DNA of 64,000 nucleotides from an uncultured Spirochaetota bacterium (GTDB lineage Bacteria; Spirochaetota; Brachyspiria; Brachyspirales; Brachyspiraceae): NCBI GenBank assembly GCA_944390575.1, contig CALXQJ010000010.1, positions 62,001 to 126,000 of the forward strand, read 5' to 3'. Shown piece by piece: positions 56,327 to 64,000 of this stretch (position 1 is its first letter; each line of letters starts with the position of its first letter). The notes under the pieces were generated by a model. It saw only the letters and a program-made list of their open reading frames with translations, ran no database searches and was not told where the DNA came from. The position numbers and the translations under genes were made by a program.

Positions 56327-56932
56327 ATGAAAGAAAATAGTATATTTGATTTTTTAGGTATTGATGAAGATAAAAAAGATAAATTAGTAGAATATGCAAA
56401 TTTAGTTTTAGAATATAATAAAGCAATTAATATTACAGGTGCTAATGATATAGATACTTTTATTAATGATCATATTATAGACTCTATCCTTGCTTATGAT
56501 ATATTTAAGTCATTTAATAATGTGATAGATATAGGTTGTGGTGCTGGGCTGCCATCAATACCACTTTCTATTATATATAATGAAAAGAAGTTTACTTTAT
56601 GTGAGAGTAAGAGTAGAAAAGCTAATTTTTTGTATTTGGCTAAAGAAAAGTTAGGTATTGATAATATAGATATAAAATGTATTAATGCTTATGAAATAAA
56701 AGAAAAGTATGATACTATAACTTCTCGTGCTTTTTCAGATATTAAAACTTTATTAAAAATATTTAATAAAATAAAAAGTAAAAATGCAAACTTAGTTTTA
56801 TATAAGGGAAGAAGAGAAAAAATTAATGAAGAGCTTAATGAAATTTCAGATATAAAAAAGTATGATATTAATATAATAAAATTAGATAATATAGATAAAG
56901 AACGTCATATTGTTATATTAAAAAATAAGTAG
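56327..56932 (+). CDS. rsmG: 16S rRNA (guanine527-N7)-methyltransferase RsmG
   Basis: About 201 residues. YNKAINITGANDID, the SAM site VIDIGCGAGLPSIPLSI, SRKANFLYLAKEKL and ITSRAFSDIKTLLKI are the RsmG pattern. Loss of it commonly gives low-level streptomycin resistance in other bacteria. I chose the ATG at 56327; an in-frame TTG at 56306 would add a hydrophobic start (MVIILLF) unlike the family. No clear ribosome site. Confidence 0.92.
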   Translation: MKENSIFDFLGIDEDKKDKLVEYANLVLEYNKAINITGANDIDTFINDHIIDSILAYDIFKSFNNVIDIGCGAGLPSIPLSIIYNEKKFTLCESKSRKANFLYLAKEKLGIDNIDIKCINAYEIKEKYDTITSRAFSDIKTLLKIFNKIKSKNANLVLYKGRREKINEELNEISDIKKYDINIIKLDNIDKERHIVILKNK

Positions 56933-56958
56933 TAATAAAGTTAGGAAATAAATTATTT

Positions 56959-57639
56959 ATGAATAATTCAGTTCTATACATAGCTTCTCGTGATATAGGT
57001 AATTATAAGGATAATACAGATAGACTTAAAGAAATTCTAAAAATAAGTGATTTAATTTTAGTAGAAAGTTTTAAAGAAGCTACTAAACTTCTAAAGGCTC
57101 TTAATATTGAAAAAGATAAAAATCAATTATTAGAATTTTCAGAACATACAAAGAAAAACACTGATATAGAAAATATTATAAATAAGATATTAGAAGTAAA
57201 TACAGTTGTACTTATAAGCGATTGTGGCACGCCCGTTTTGGAGGATCCTGGCCGTGAATTAATAGAGTATTGTTATTCATACAATATAAAAGTGAAACCT
57301 ATACCGGGCGTTAGTAGTATTACAGCTTCTATTATGTGTCTTCCTTTTAACTTTAAGTCTTTTTATTATGCAGGACTTCTTCCAAGAGATGATAGAGATA
57401 GAGAAAAAAGATTAATTTATTTAAAAAAGATAGATGTTCCTGTTGTTATTCTTGATACACCATATAGACTTTCTAAAGTATTATCATCTATTAAGAAGGT
57501 TTACTCTAAAAATAAGCAAATAGCTTTATGTTTGGATATAACTACAGATAGTGAAGAGATATTAATAGATGAAGTTGGTATTTTACTTGATAAATATGCA
57601 AATACTAAAAAACGTGAGTTTGTAATAGTTATTAATTAG
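56959..57639 (+). CDS. 16S rRNA (cytidine1402-2'-O)-methyltransferase RsmI family
   Basis: 226 residues. Tetrapyrrole-methylase fold: VLYIASRDIGNYKDNTDRL, VLISDCGTPVLEDPGRELI, KPIPGVSSITASIM, ILDTPYRLSKVLSSI. It is shorter than classical RsmI (about 280) and lacks the C-terminal extension. RsmI 2'-O-methylates C1402. It follows rsmG by 26 bases, and both act on 16S rRNA. Confidence 0.85.
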   Translation: MNNSVLYIASRDIGNYKDNTDRLKEILKISDLILVESFKEATKLLKALNIEKDKNQLLEFSEHTKKNTDIENIINKILEVNTVVLISDCGTPVLEDPGRELIEYCYSYNIKVKPIPGVSSITASIMCLPFNFKSFYYAGLLPRDDRDREKRLIYLKKIDVPVVILDTPYRLSKVLSSIKKVYSKNKQIALCLDITTDSEEILIDEVGILLDKYANTKKREFVIVIN

Positions 57640-58198
57640 TATTTTTTTGATTTTCTCTGAATTTATCTATAAAAATATCGTATGGATATAGTCTAAAGGA
57701 ATTATTATATACATTTTCTATTAGATTTGTTATTAGAGTTATTTTTTCTTTTAAAGATTTCTTTTTAAGATTTTGTAATTCTCTAAAAAAAGATTTTTTT
57801 ATTATTTTCATAAAAATATTAATTCTTATAATTTCATCATATATTTTACCATTTGGTATTTTTATCTTTTTTATTGTATATATTACAATAGTTATAAAGT
57901 AGAGTAGTGTTATAACTCTTATAAAATATATAATAGTAAAATTAACTCCAACTTTATCTAAGTAAATACCAAGTATATTGTAGTATTCTCCTCTTGGATT
58001 TAGAGACTGTATTATAAGTATTGCTATAAAGTATGGCATTAAATAAAATAGCCTTTTTATAGGTATAAAAATAGATTTATAAATAAATACATTTCCTATA
58101 AAAAAGGCTATTAAAAAATATGATAATATATTAATTTTCAAAAAAAATATTAAAATAAAAATAACTAATGCATTAATAAAAGTTATAATATAAAGCAT
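57632..58198 (-). CDS. Small integral membrane protein
   Basis: 188 residues with about five TM segments and a basic cytoplasmic C-terminal half (FRELQNLKKKSLKEKI). The layout resembles EcfT/CbiQ-type transmembrane proteins, but no ABC ATPase or S component is nearby and no diagnostic motif is seen, so function is open. It overlaps the end of the convergent rsmI-type gene by 8 bases and follows efp by 8 bases. Confidence 0.6.
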   Translation of the reverse strand: MLYIITFINALVIFILIFFLKINILSYFLIAFFIGNVFIYKSIFIPIKRLFYLMPYFIAILIIQSLNPRGEYYNILGIYLDKVGVNFTIIYFIRVITLLYFITIVIYTIKKIKIPNGKIYDEIIRINIFMKIIKKSFFRELQNLKKKSLKEKITLITNLIENVYNNSFRLYPYDIFIDKFRENQKNTN

Positions 58199-58206
58199 TG
58201 TTTTTA

Positions 58207-58773
58207 TTATTTAGTAGTAACTCTCTCTACATAAGTATCTTCACGAGTATCTACTTTAATTTTGTCTCCAATATTTATAAATAAAGGTACTTGTACTTCT
58301 AATCCAGTTTCTACAGTAGCAGGCTTTAATGTAGACCCTGTAGTATCTCCTTTAAATCCAGGCTCAGTATAAGTAACTTCTAATGTAACATGAATAGGGA
58401 ATCTTACAGCAGTTACTTCATCATTAATATACTGTAAATCCACCTCAGAGCTATCTAATAAGTAATACTTTCCATCGCCCAATATATCCGCTTTAACTTC
58501 TACTTGTTCATAGTTATCTAAAATCATAAATATATAATTATTTCCATCTTCATAAGAATATTGAGCTCTTTTATATGAAATATCAGCTTCTTCTACACTA
58601 TCAGTAGATGAAAATGTTTTTTCAATAGTATTTCCTTTAAGCATATTTTTTAATTTTGTTTTTACATTTGCTTTTCTCTGTTGTGCTCTATGAAAATGAG
58701 CATCTAATACTAAATAAGTTTCGCCATCCAATACAATAGCATCACCTTTTCTTAAATCATTAACTGGTAACAT
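58207..58773 (-). CDS. efp: Elongation factor P with altered tip loop
   Basis: 188 residues, full length. EF-P rescues ribosomes stalled at polyproline. Domain layout is clear (IEKTFSSTDSVEEAD, YEDGNNYIFMILDNYEQ, LKPATVETGLEVQVPLFI, VDTREDTYVERV). Ungapped alignment with the E. coli loop KPGKGQAFARVKL gives RAQQRKANVKTKL: PG is lost and the modified Lys34 position is Gln32. Adjacent R33 and K34 are basic. No epmA/epmB or earP is in the window. Ribosome site AGGAG. Confidence 0.94.
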   Translation of the reverse strand: MLPVNDLRKGDAIVLDGETYLVLDAHFHRAQQRKANVKTKLKNMLKGNTIEKTFSSTDSVEEADISYKRAQYSYEDGNNYIFMILDNYEQVEVKADILGDGKYYLLDSSEVDLQYINDEVTAVRFPIHVTLEVTYTEPGFKGDTTGSTLKPATVETGLEVQVPLFINIGDKIKVDTREDTYVERVTTK

Positions 58774-58801
58774 TTATTATACGCTCCTAAATATTAAAGT
58801 A

Positions 58802-58841
58802 TAAAAAAATCTACATACCATTATAAAACAGTATATAGATT
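58802..58841 (-). terminator. Terminator between rpsT and efp
   Basis: Minus-strand 11-bp stem (AATCTATATAC with GTATGTAGATT, one G-T), a 12-base loop and a TTTTTTTAT tail. It closes the tRNA-Asp/rpsT unit. Confidence 0.85.
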
Positions 58842-58873
58842 ATTAATAAATTTATTTATATAAGCTATTTTTA

Positions 58874-59137
58874 TTATCCAATAGCATTAATTTTTTTCAT
58901 CATATCAGATTTACGAACAGCAGCTCTATTAGCATGAATAACATTTTTTCTTGCTGCTTTATCTAAAGCACTAGCATATTTTTTAAATTCTTCCATAGAA
59001 AGATTTTTATCATTAGCATCGATGCTTTTAAGAACTTTTTTCTTTTGAGTATTTAAGAAACTTTTAATTTTTCTATTATAAAGATTTCTCTTTTCATTTT
59101 GTCTTAATCTTTTAATAGCCGATTTTATATTAGGCAT
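58874..59137 (-). CDS. rpsT: 30S ribosomal protein S20
   Basis: 87 residues starting MPNIKSAIKRLRQNEKRN, the family hallmark, with Lys/Arg-rich helices to the end. A good ribosome site (GGAGA) lies before the ATG at 59137. The frame stays open upstream through the tRNA, which adds 45 spurious residues and is rejected. Binds 16S rRNA directly. Confidence 0.96.
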   Translation of the reverse strand: MPNIKSAIKRLRQNEKRNLYNRKIKSFLNTQKKKVLKSIDANDKNLSMEEFKKYASALDKAARKNVIHANRAAVRKSDMMKKINAIG

Positions 59138-59161
59138 TTTAGTTTCTCCGAAAAAAATATT

Positions 59162-59190
59162 ATTATAGTTAAAAAAAGAATCGGAGTTAA
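59162..59190 (-). promoter_or_regulatory. Possible internal promoter of rpsT
   Basis: Minus-strand TATAAT (59162-59167), with TTAACT (59185-59190) 17 bases upstream. The -35 would lie in the acceptor arm of tRNA-Asp. Weak -35, so uncertain. Confidence 0.35.
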
Positions 59191-59256
59191 CGGGGCTCGA
59201 ACCCGCGACCTCCTGCGTGACAGGCAGGCGCTCTAACCAAACTGAGCTACAACTCC
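59182..59256 (-). tRNA. tRNA-Asp (anticodon GUC)
   Basis: 75 bases without CCA. Acceptor GGAGTTG pairs with TAACTCC (one G-T), anticodon arm CCTGC-CTGTCAC-GCAGG with anticodon GTC, T-arm CGGGTTCGAGCCCCG, discriminator G as required by AspRS. Upstream of rpsT on the same strand. Confidence 0.96.
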
Positions 59257-59263
59257 AAAAATC

Positions 59264-59323
59264 GTTAATCAACGATTAAACATATTATATAATAACATAA
59301 TATTTTGTCAATAGTTGATTAAC
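59264..59323 (-). promoter_or_regulatory. Consensus tRNA-Asp promoter bracketed by inverted 10-mers
   Basis: Minus-strand TTGACA (59306-59311), 16 bases, TATAAT (59284-59289): a perfect match to consensus. GTTAATCAAC (59264-59273) and GTTGATTAAC (59314-59323) are exact inverted copies placed on either side of it, each nearly palindromic itself. They look like paired operator sites. The inner one can also form a small hairpin in the leader. Confidence 0.72.
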
Positions 59324-59343
59324 AATATTTTTATATTTTTTTA

Positions 59344-60282
59344 TTATTTTTCTATAGAAGCATATACTTTTTTTAGAGTATTAGCTGATTCTATTAATTT
59401 ATTTTTTTCTTCTTCGTCTAGAGAAAGTTCTATCATATTGATAACACCTTTTCTACAAACTACAGAAGGCATACCAAGACAAGCATCTGTTATACCATAT
59501 TCTCCATTAAAGAAAGAAGATACAGGAAGTATAGAGTGTTCATCTCTAACTATAGCTTGTGCAATACGTTTTACTGCTACGGCAATACCATAGTAAGTAG
59601 AACCTTTTCTTTCTATGATATGATATGCACTGTCTCTTACTTCTTCATATATTGAATTTAGGTTTATACAAGCATCATTTTTAAATTTTTGACAATATTC
59701 TCTTATAGGTACACCAGCTATGTCGGCATTAGACCAAACAGCTAAGCTACTGTCGCCATGTTCTCCTATAATAAAGGCGTGAATATTTCTACTATCTATA
59801 TTAAATTTTTCGCTTAATAAATATCTTAAACGAGAAGTATCAAGCACTGTACCAGAACCAAAAACACGCTCTTTAGGGAATCCACTAAGCTCTGCAGCAT
59901 ACATAGTAAGTACATCAGCAGGATTTGATACTACAAGTAGTATACAGTCTTTATTGTATTTAACAATATTTTCTACAATAGACTTCATTATTCTAGCATT
60001 TTTACCTACTAAGTCTATTCTTGTTTCACCTGGTAATTGATTTGCTCCTGCTGTGATAATTACTAATTCAGCATCTGCTAAATCTTTATATTCTCCAGCA
60101 TATACATCCACAGTATTAAGAAACTGAATACCATGAGATATATCTAAAGCTTCACCTTCAGCTTTTCTATGATCAATATCTATAATTACTATATCATTAA
60201 AAAGACCACTTTCACCAAGAGTAAAAGCTATAGTTGCTCCTACACCACCTGCTCCTATTACAGCACATTTTTTTAATCCCAT
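59344..60282 (-). CDS. ldh: L-lactate dehydrogenase
   Basis: 312 residues. NAD site GAGGVGATIAF, then AGANQLPGETRIDLV with Gln82 (the LDH-type residue where malate dehydrogenases have Arg) and Arg88, LDTSRLRYLL with the substrate Arg, and IIGEHGDSS with the catalytic His. It reoxidises NADH in fermentation. Ribosome site AGGAGA and a matching promoter precede it. Confidence 0.94.
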   Translation of the reverse strand: MGLKKCAVIGAGGVGATIAFTLGESGLFNDIVIIDIDHRKAEGEALDISHGIQFLNTVDVYAGEYKDLADAELVIITAGANQLPGETRIDLVGKNARIMKSIVENIVKYNKDCILLVVSNPADVLTMYAAELSGFPKERVFGSGTVLDTSRLRYLLSEKFNIDSRNIHAFIIGEHGDSSLAVWSNADIAGVPIREYCQKFKNDACINLNSIYEEVRDSAYHIIERKGSTYYGIAVAVKRIAQAIVRDEHSILPVSSFFNGEYGITDACLGMPSVVCRKGVINMIELSLDEEEKNKLIESANTLKKVYASIEK

Positions 60283-60320
60283 AAATAATATTTCTCCTTT
60301 GTATTTGTATTTTATATGTT

Positions 60321-60349
60321 ACTATATGGTTATTTTATAAATATTTCAA
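60321..60349 (-). promoter_or_regulatory. Promoter of ldh
   Basis: Minus-strand TTGAAA (60344-60349), 17 bases, TATAGT (60321-60326), about 38 bases before the ATG. Confidence 0.65.
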
Positions 60350-60402
60350 GTGATATAAAATAAGTGTTTACTATATATATTTTAATTAACATAAAATAAT
60401 TA

Positions 60403-60431
60403 TTGAATTTATTGTATAAAAATCCTATAAT
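60403..60431 (+). promoter_or_regulatory. Promoter of the leaderless lipoprotein gene
   Basis: TTGAAT (60403-60408), 17 bases, TATAAT (60426-60431). The ATG is only 9 bases downstream, so transcription should begin about 3 bases before the start codon. Confidence 0.72.
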
Positions 60432-60440
60432 TATTGATGT

Positions 60441-61106
60441 ATGAGTATAAAGTATAATGCCATAATAATAACTATTGTCTTTTCTATAGTTTTATATTCA
60501 TGTTCTTCTGGAGGGAATCATCTACCAACAGACTCAAGAGCATCGTATTCAAAAGAAGAAAATAATACAAACTCATATCTAATAAAAAATGTAGAAGATA
60601 CTAAAAATCTTTCATTAAAACCAAGAGTAACAGAGCTTGAAGTTTTAGATAGTGTAATATCTTCACTTAACTCTATATATCTTTCTAATGATATTTCTCT
60701 AATAAATAAAACAAATAAATTAGTTTTAGACTATAATAATACATCTATATCAGCAAATACAAATACTATAATAGTTAATATATATGATAATGTATCAATA
60801 TCTATTAGTAAAACAAATATGCTAATGCTACTTAAAACTTTAGTATATGAGGAAGGTCTTTTAACTAAAAAGTTAGAGGATATAAATATAGCAGTAAATC
60901 CAATACAAGGAAGTGAAAAAGGAGATAATGGGAGTTTATCTCTTATAAGTGATTTATCGCATTCGAATAAGGTTGTATATACTGATATTGAGTGTAGATT
61001 TTTAAATAAAGATTATACAGTTTCTATAACAAACTTTACAGGTGAACTTAATAATATTAAACTTGTATTTTTCCTAACATCTACCAACTCTATTTGGCTT
61101 GATTAA
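60441..61106 (+). CDS. Lipoprotein, probably from a leaderless mRNA
   Basis: 221 residues. A hydrophobic start ends in IVLYSC (lipobox), followed by a Ser/Asn linker and a beta-rich domain (VTELEVLDSVISSLNSIY, TNTIIVNIYDNVSISI, CRFLNKDYTVSITNF). Family not recognised. No ribosome site and a -10 box 9 bases from the ATG indicate leaderless translation. It is followed by the phoH promoter, so it is a single-gene unit. Confidence 0.78.
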   Translation: MSIKYNAIIITIVFSIVLYSCSSGGNHLPTDSRASYSKEENNTNSYLIKNVEDTKNLSLKPRVTELEVLDSVISSLNSIYLSNDISLINKTNKLVLDYNNTSISANTNTIIVNIYDNVSISISKTNMLMLLKTLVYEEGLLTKKLEDINIAVNPIQGSEKGDNGSLSLISDLSHSNKVVYTDIECRFLNKDYTVSITNFTGELNNIKLVFFLTSTNSIWLD

Positions 61107-61121
61107 TTTAATATATATCTA

Positions 61122-61149
61122 TTGACATAAGATTATTTATACATATAAT
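61122..61149 (+). promoter_or_regulatory. Consensus promoter of phoH
   Basis: TTGACA (61122-61127), 16 bases, TATAAT (61144-61149). A perfect match; the start should be near 61156, which limits where translation of phoH can begin. Confidence 0.82.
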
Positions 61150-61180
61150 TTACATAATAGAATATTTAAGGAATATTAGT

Positions 61181-62137
61181 ATAAATAATTATAAACTTTC
61201 TAATAGTATAAAATTTAAAGATACAGAATCATTCATCGCAATATGTGGAATAGGAGATGAATATCTTAAATCTTTAGAAAATATTTTTAAAGTTAAGATA
61301 TATCCCAAAGGGAATGAGCTTAGCATAGAAGGTTCCTATCTCAATAAAGAAAAAGTTCTAAAAGTTTTAAGCATATTAAAAGATATGTATAATTCTTCAT
61401 TAGATATATCATTGTCTAAAATTAAAAGTATAGCCGATACTGTAAATATAGAAAAAGAGTCTGATTTTATTAATATTCGCATTAAGTTACCATATTTAGG
61501 TAGAAATATAGAGATGAAAACAGTTGCTCAGGGAGAGTATGTAGAAAAGATGATGAAAAATGATATTGTATTTTCTACAGGTGCATCTGGTACTGGTAAA
61601 ACTTTTTTATCTGTAGCTTATGCTATAAACTTACTTTCTAAGGGTGAGGTTGAGAGAATAGTTATTACTCGTCCTGTTGTAGAAGCTGGAGAGAGTCTTG
61701 GGTATTTACCTGGTGACTTTAAGGAGAAAATATCACCATATATGCGTCCTATTTATGATTCACTTTATAGTTGTTTATCTCCAGATACAATATTAAAATA
61801 TACAGAAGAAAATAAAATAGAAGTAGCACCACTTGCATATATGAGAGGTAGAACTTTAAGTAGAGCTTTTATAATTTTGGATGAAGCACAGAATACTACT
61901 ATAGCACAGATGAAAATGTTTTTAAGTAGAATAGGAGAAAAGTCTAAGGCAGTTATAACAGGAGATACTACTCAAATAGATTTACCAAAGAATGTAGAAT
62001 CTGGTCTTTCACATTCTATTAATATATTACAAAATATAGAAGGTATAGACTTTCATTGTTTTACAAAGAGAGATGTTATTAGACATCATTTAGTATCTAA
62101 GATTTTAGATGCTTATGATAATGATAATAGGGATTAA
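61181..62137 (+). CDS. PhoH family ATPase with probable non-AUG start
   Basis: About 318 residues if begun at AUA 61181, the normal PhoH/YbeZ length. The first ATG (61385) would remove 68 residues that match the family's KH-like N-terminal domain (FIAICGIGDEYLKSLENIF, VKIYPKGNELSIEGS, VLKVLSILKDMY). AAGGA (61168-61172) lies 8 bases before this AUA; AUU at 61175 is the other candidate. Walker A TGASGTGKTFLS, then PVVEAGESLGYLPGD, FIILDEAQNTT and ITGDTTQIDLP. Followed by a pgpH-like gene, as is usual near ybeY. Acts with YbeY in rRNA metabolism in other bacteria. Confidence 0.88.
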   Translation: MNNYKLSNSIKFKDTESFIAICGIGDEYLKSLENIFKVKIYPKGNELSIEGSYLNKEKVLKVLSILKDMYNSSLDISLSKIKSIADTVNIEKESDFINIRIKLPYLGRNIEMKTVAQGEYVEKMMKNDIVFSTGASGTGKTFLSVAYAINLLSKGEVERIVITRPVVEAGESLGYLPGDFKEKISPYMRPIYDSLYSCLSPDTILKYTEENKIEVAPLAYMRGRTLSRAFIILDEAQNTTIAQMKMFLSRIGEKSKAVITGDTTQIDLPKNVESGLSHSINILQNIEGIDFHCFTKRDVIRHHLVSKILDAYDNDNRD

Positions 62138-62140
62138 TTT

Positions 62141-64000
62141 ATGAATAAGAAAATATTAAAATCTATAAAAACTAATAGCCCAAATATAGAAGCTATATTA
62201 CAAATAATAATAGCAGTTATTTTGTATATCATTACATTATTTTTAGTATATCCTACATATACTCAAGACTTAGATATTCCAAAAGTTGGAGAGCTTGCAA
62301 CAAAGCCTATTATATTAAGGCATACTGTTAAATATAAGAATATAGAAGAGACAGATAAGCTAATAAGATATATGCAAGCGGATGTACGCCCTATTTTTGA
62401 GATGCCTTCATATATTAAAGGAGATACTCTTTCAAAAGTAAGCAATATGTTCTCTTTTTTTTCTACGTACGATAAAGAGATTAATAGTATAGACACTATG
62501 TATCAATTATTTATTCAAGATTATAATTTATCACTCACTAAAGAAGTTTTTTCAAATGCAGTTATAGAAAATCTTGAAGTAAATTATAACTCTAAGGTTA
62601 TAGAAATATTAAATGATATATTTAATATGGGTGTATTATCAAGAAGAAATCTTAATCCTGATACACTTAATCTTATACTTAATAATGGAATGTTTGTATA
62701 TAAAATAGATGGAGCTATAGTATCTGAAAGAATTATACCAAGAAATAGAATTTTCTTTTTAGAAGATTTAAGACAGGAAATAGATTCTATAGTAGCATCA
62801 AGATATAGAGATATGGATGTATTTTATATTAGAACCTTATCAGATTTAATTCGTCTTTTTATACGAGATAATCTTATATACAATGCAGAAAAAACTAAAG
62901 AAAAATTAGACTATATAGTTATGAATACAACACCTGTATATACTACTATTCATGCTGGGTATAAGGTGCTTGATGTTGGTGAGCGTGTTACCGAGGATAA
63001 GGCTGAGCTTGTTCGATATATATTAAATGATAATAATTTCTTTAGTTATAATATATTAAGTCTATTAGGACAGAGTATTTTTATACTTTTGGTATTTATT
63101 TCTTTAGGGTATATTATTTTTAGATATAAGGTTTCATTTTATACCAATATTAAAAACTTTATTTTAGTGTCTTTAGAATATTTATTTATAGTATCCCTTG
63201 TTTTTGTTTTTAAAAATTATATTAATGATAATTTAGTTAAAAGCTATATTCCATTTTATGCATTTACGTTTATACCAATGTTTGCTATGATTAATTCTCT
63301 TTTAGGTGCAAGAAAGGGTATATCTGTAATACTTACTTTATCTGTAATAGTATTGTCTGCAAATATAGCAAATGCTTCTCTTTTTGAGGTATTTACTTTA
63401 TTTATAATTTCTACATTAACATCAATATCAGCTAAGAAAATAAGTAGTAGAAATAATGTATTTTTATTAGGGCTTCAAATAGGAGTAAGTTATATATTAT
63501 TTACTTTTATAGACCTTTTATTAAGTAATCAACTACATTTTGATTATATAACATATGCAGCAGTATTCTTTAGTGGTATACTTCAGTCTATATTAGTTTT
63601 TATACTTCTTCCAGTTTGTGAGTATTTTTTAGAGACTTCAAGTATATTTAAATTACAAGAGCTTGCAGACTTAAACAACCCTATATTAAAGCAACTTCAA
63701 ATTAATGCTCCAGGTACATACCATCATTCTATACAAATGGCAAATATTGTAGAAACTATAGCAGAAGAAATAGGGGAGGATGGACGTTTAGCCAGAGTAT
63801 CTGCATACTATCATGATATAGGTAAGATGGAAAATCCATTATATTTTATAGAAAATACAAGCAAAGAAGATAATAGACATAATAAATTAAAACCAACTTT
63901 ATCAGCATCTATAATAAAATCTCATATAAAATTTGGTGTAGAAATAGCAAAGAAACATAGACTACCAAAAGAGATAATAGCAGCAATAAAAGAACATCAT
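62141..64000 (+). CDS. PgpH-type membrane HD phosphohydrolase, partial at window end
   Basis: 620 codons to the window edge, no stop yet. One N-terminal TM, a large extracytoplasmic region (7TM-HDED type), seven TM segments between about residues 310 and 490, then a cytoplasmic HD domain with GTYHHSIQMANIVE and AYYHDIGKMENP and, at the edge, IAAIKEHH. In Listeria and others PgpH hydrolyses the second messenger c-di-AMP. Starts 3 bases after phoH, so co-transcribed. The C-terminus is missing only because of the window. Confidence 0.92.
   Translation, partial: MNKKILKSIKTNSPNIEAILQIIIAVILYIITLFLVYPTYTQDLDIPKVGELATKPIILRHTVKYKNIEETDKLIRYMQADVRPIFEMPSYIKGDTLSKVSNMFSFFSTYDKEINSIDTMYQLFIQDYNLSLTKEVFSNAVIENLEVNYNSKVIEILNDIFNMGVLSRRNLNPDTLNLILNNGMFVYKIDGAIVSERIIPRNRIFFLEDLRQEIDSIVASRYRDMDVFYIRTLSDLIRLFIRDNLIYNAEKTKEKLDYIVMNTTPVYTTIHAGYKVLDVGERVTEDKAELVRYILNDNNFFSYNILSLLGQSIFILLVFISLGYIIFRYKVSFYTNIKNFILVSLEYLFIVSLVFVFKNYINDNLVKSYIPFYAFTFIPMFAMINSLLGARKGISVILTLSVIVLSANIANASLFEVFTLFIISTLTSISAKKISSRNNVFLLGLQIGVSYILFTFIDLLLSNQLHFDYITYAAVFFSGILQSILVFILLPVCEYFLETSSIFKLQELADLNNPILKQLQINAPGTYHHSIQMANIVETIAEEIGEDGRLARVSAYYHDIGKMENPLYFIENTSKEDNRHNKLKPTLSASIIKSHIKFGVEIAKKHRLPKEIIAAIKEHH

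Noticed and set aside
59168-59181. T-run after tRNA-Asp as a terminator
   Set aside because: Apart from the tRNA itself no hairpin precedes it, and rpsT follows on the same strand with a real terminator behind it.
59138-59272. 45-residue N-terminal extension of S20
   Set aside because: It is a translation of tRNA-Asp; the S20 family starts at MPNIKSAIKRL and a ribosome site precedes that ATG.
1-64000. CRISPR arrays, rRNA genes, insertion sequences
   Set aside because: No regularly spaced repeats, rRNA-like GC-rich conserved stretches, or transposase frames were seen on either strand.

Overview
The window is a very A+T-rich bacterial chromosome segment that I read as a spirochaete of the genus Brachyspira. 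Three things point there: spirochaete-style lipoprotein signals (ISC, YSC, FSC ends), a chemotaxis/flagellar context next to peptidoglycan genes, and a head-and-tail gene block that resembles the VSH-1 gene transfer agent of Brachyspira. The species cannot be fixed from sequence reading alone. No rRNA, CRISPR array, insertion sequence or integrase was seen.

Layout. 0.2-2.8 kb: two OmpA-like lipoproteins, a HEAT-repeat exported protein and a small protein. 2.8-4.5 kb (minus): an N6-adenine DNA methyltransferase overlapping trmD. 4.6-9.1 kb: an unknown protein, rarA and an enlarged recJ. 9.3-10.9 kb: an NSS-family amino-acid transporter with a 31-residue MetS-like subunit. 11-18.3 kb: scpB, a pseudouridine synthase, rsmD, a class A PBP, two paralogous outer-membrane proteins and a NYN-domain protein whose promoter is followed at once by a nested hairpin and U-run. 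18.5-28.3 kb: aspS, two acetyltransferases, two tiny paralogous membrane proteins, murA, a flagellar rod protein, a chemoreceptor and alr. 28.4-34 kb: an unknown protein, an LTA-synthase-like gene split by a frameshift at an A8 tract, an RsbW-like kinase, a HAD phosphatase and two paralogous lipoproteins, one with a broken start. 34-36.7 kb (minus): an EFR1-type flavodoxin/ferredoxin protein and an epimerase-zinc-ribbon fusion.

36.7-44 kb (minus) is the most interesting block: portal, protease/scaffold, cement protein, major capsid, head-completion proteins, a PEGA-like protein, a tail-tube candidate, and a tail-assembly-chaperone pair joined by an apparent programmed -1 frameshift (T TTT TTG). 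There is no terminase, tape measure, fibre, lysis or integration gene beside it, which fits a domesticated, dispersed particle system such as a gene transfer agent.

44-64 kb returns to housekeeping genes: UDP-glucuronate decarboxylase and an SGNH hydrolase, a ferritin-like/VIT1 transporter facing folD across a promoter pair that shares one -35 hexamer, thymidine kinase, tRNA-Gly, the ffh-rpsP-khpA-rimM operon (without trmD, which lies 46 kb away), tilS, a TPR protein, rsmG, rsmI, efp with a changed tip loop, rpsT, tRNA-Asp, ldh, a leaderless lipoprotein gene, phoH apparently starting at AUA or AUU, and a pgpH-like HD hydrolase cut by the window end.

Common themes are cell-envelope construction (PBP, murA, alr, LTA-synthase-like protein, lipoproteins), ribosome and tRNA maturation (trmD, rsmD, rsmG, rsmI, rimM, tilS, efp), and clear sigma-70-type promoters (TTGACA/TATAAT-like, 16-17 bp spacers) that often define the transcription units.
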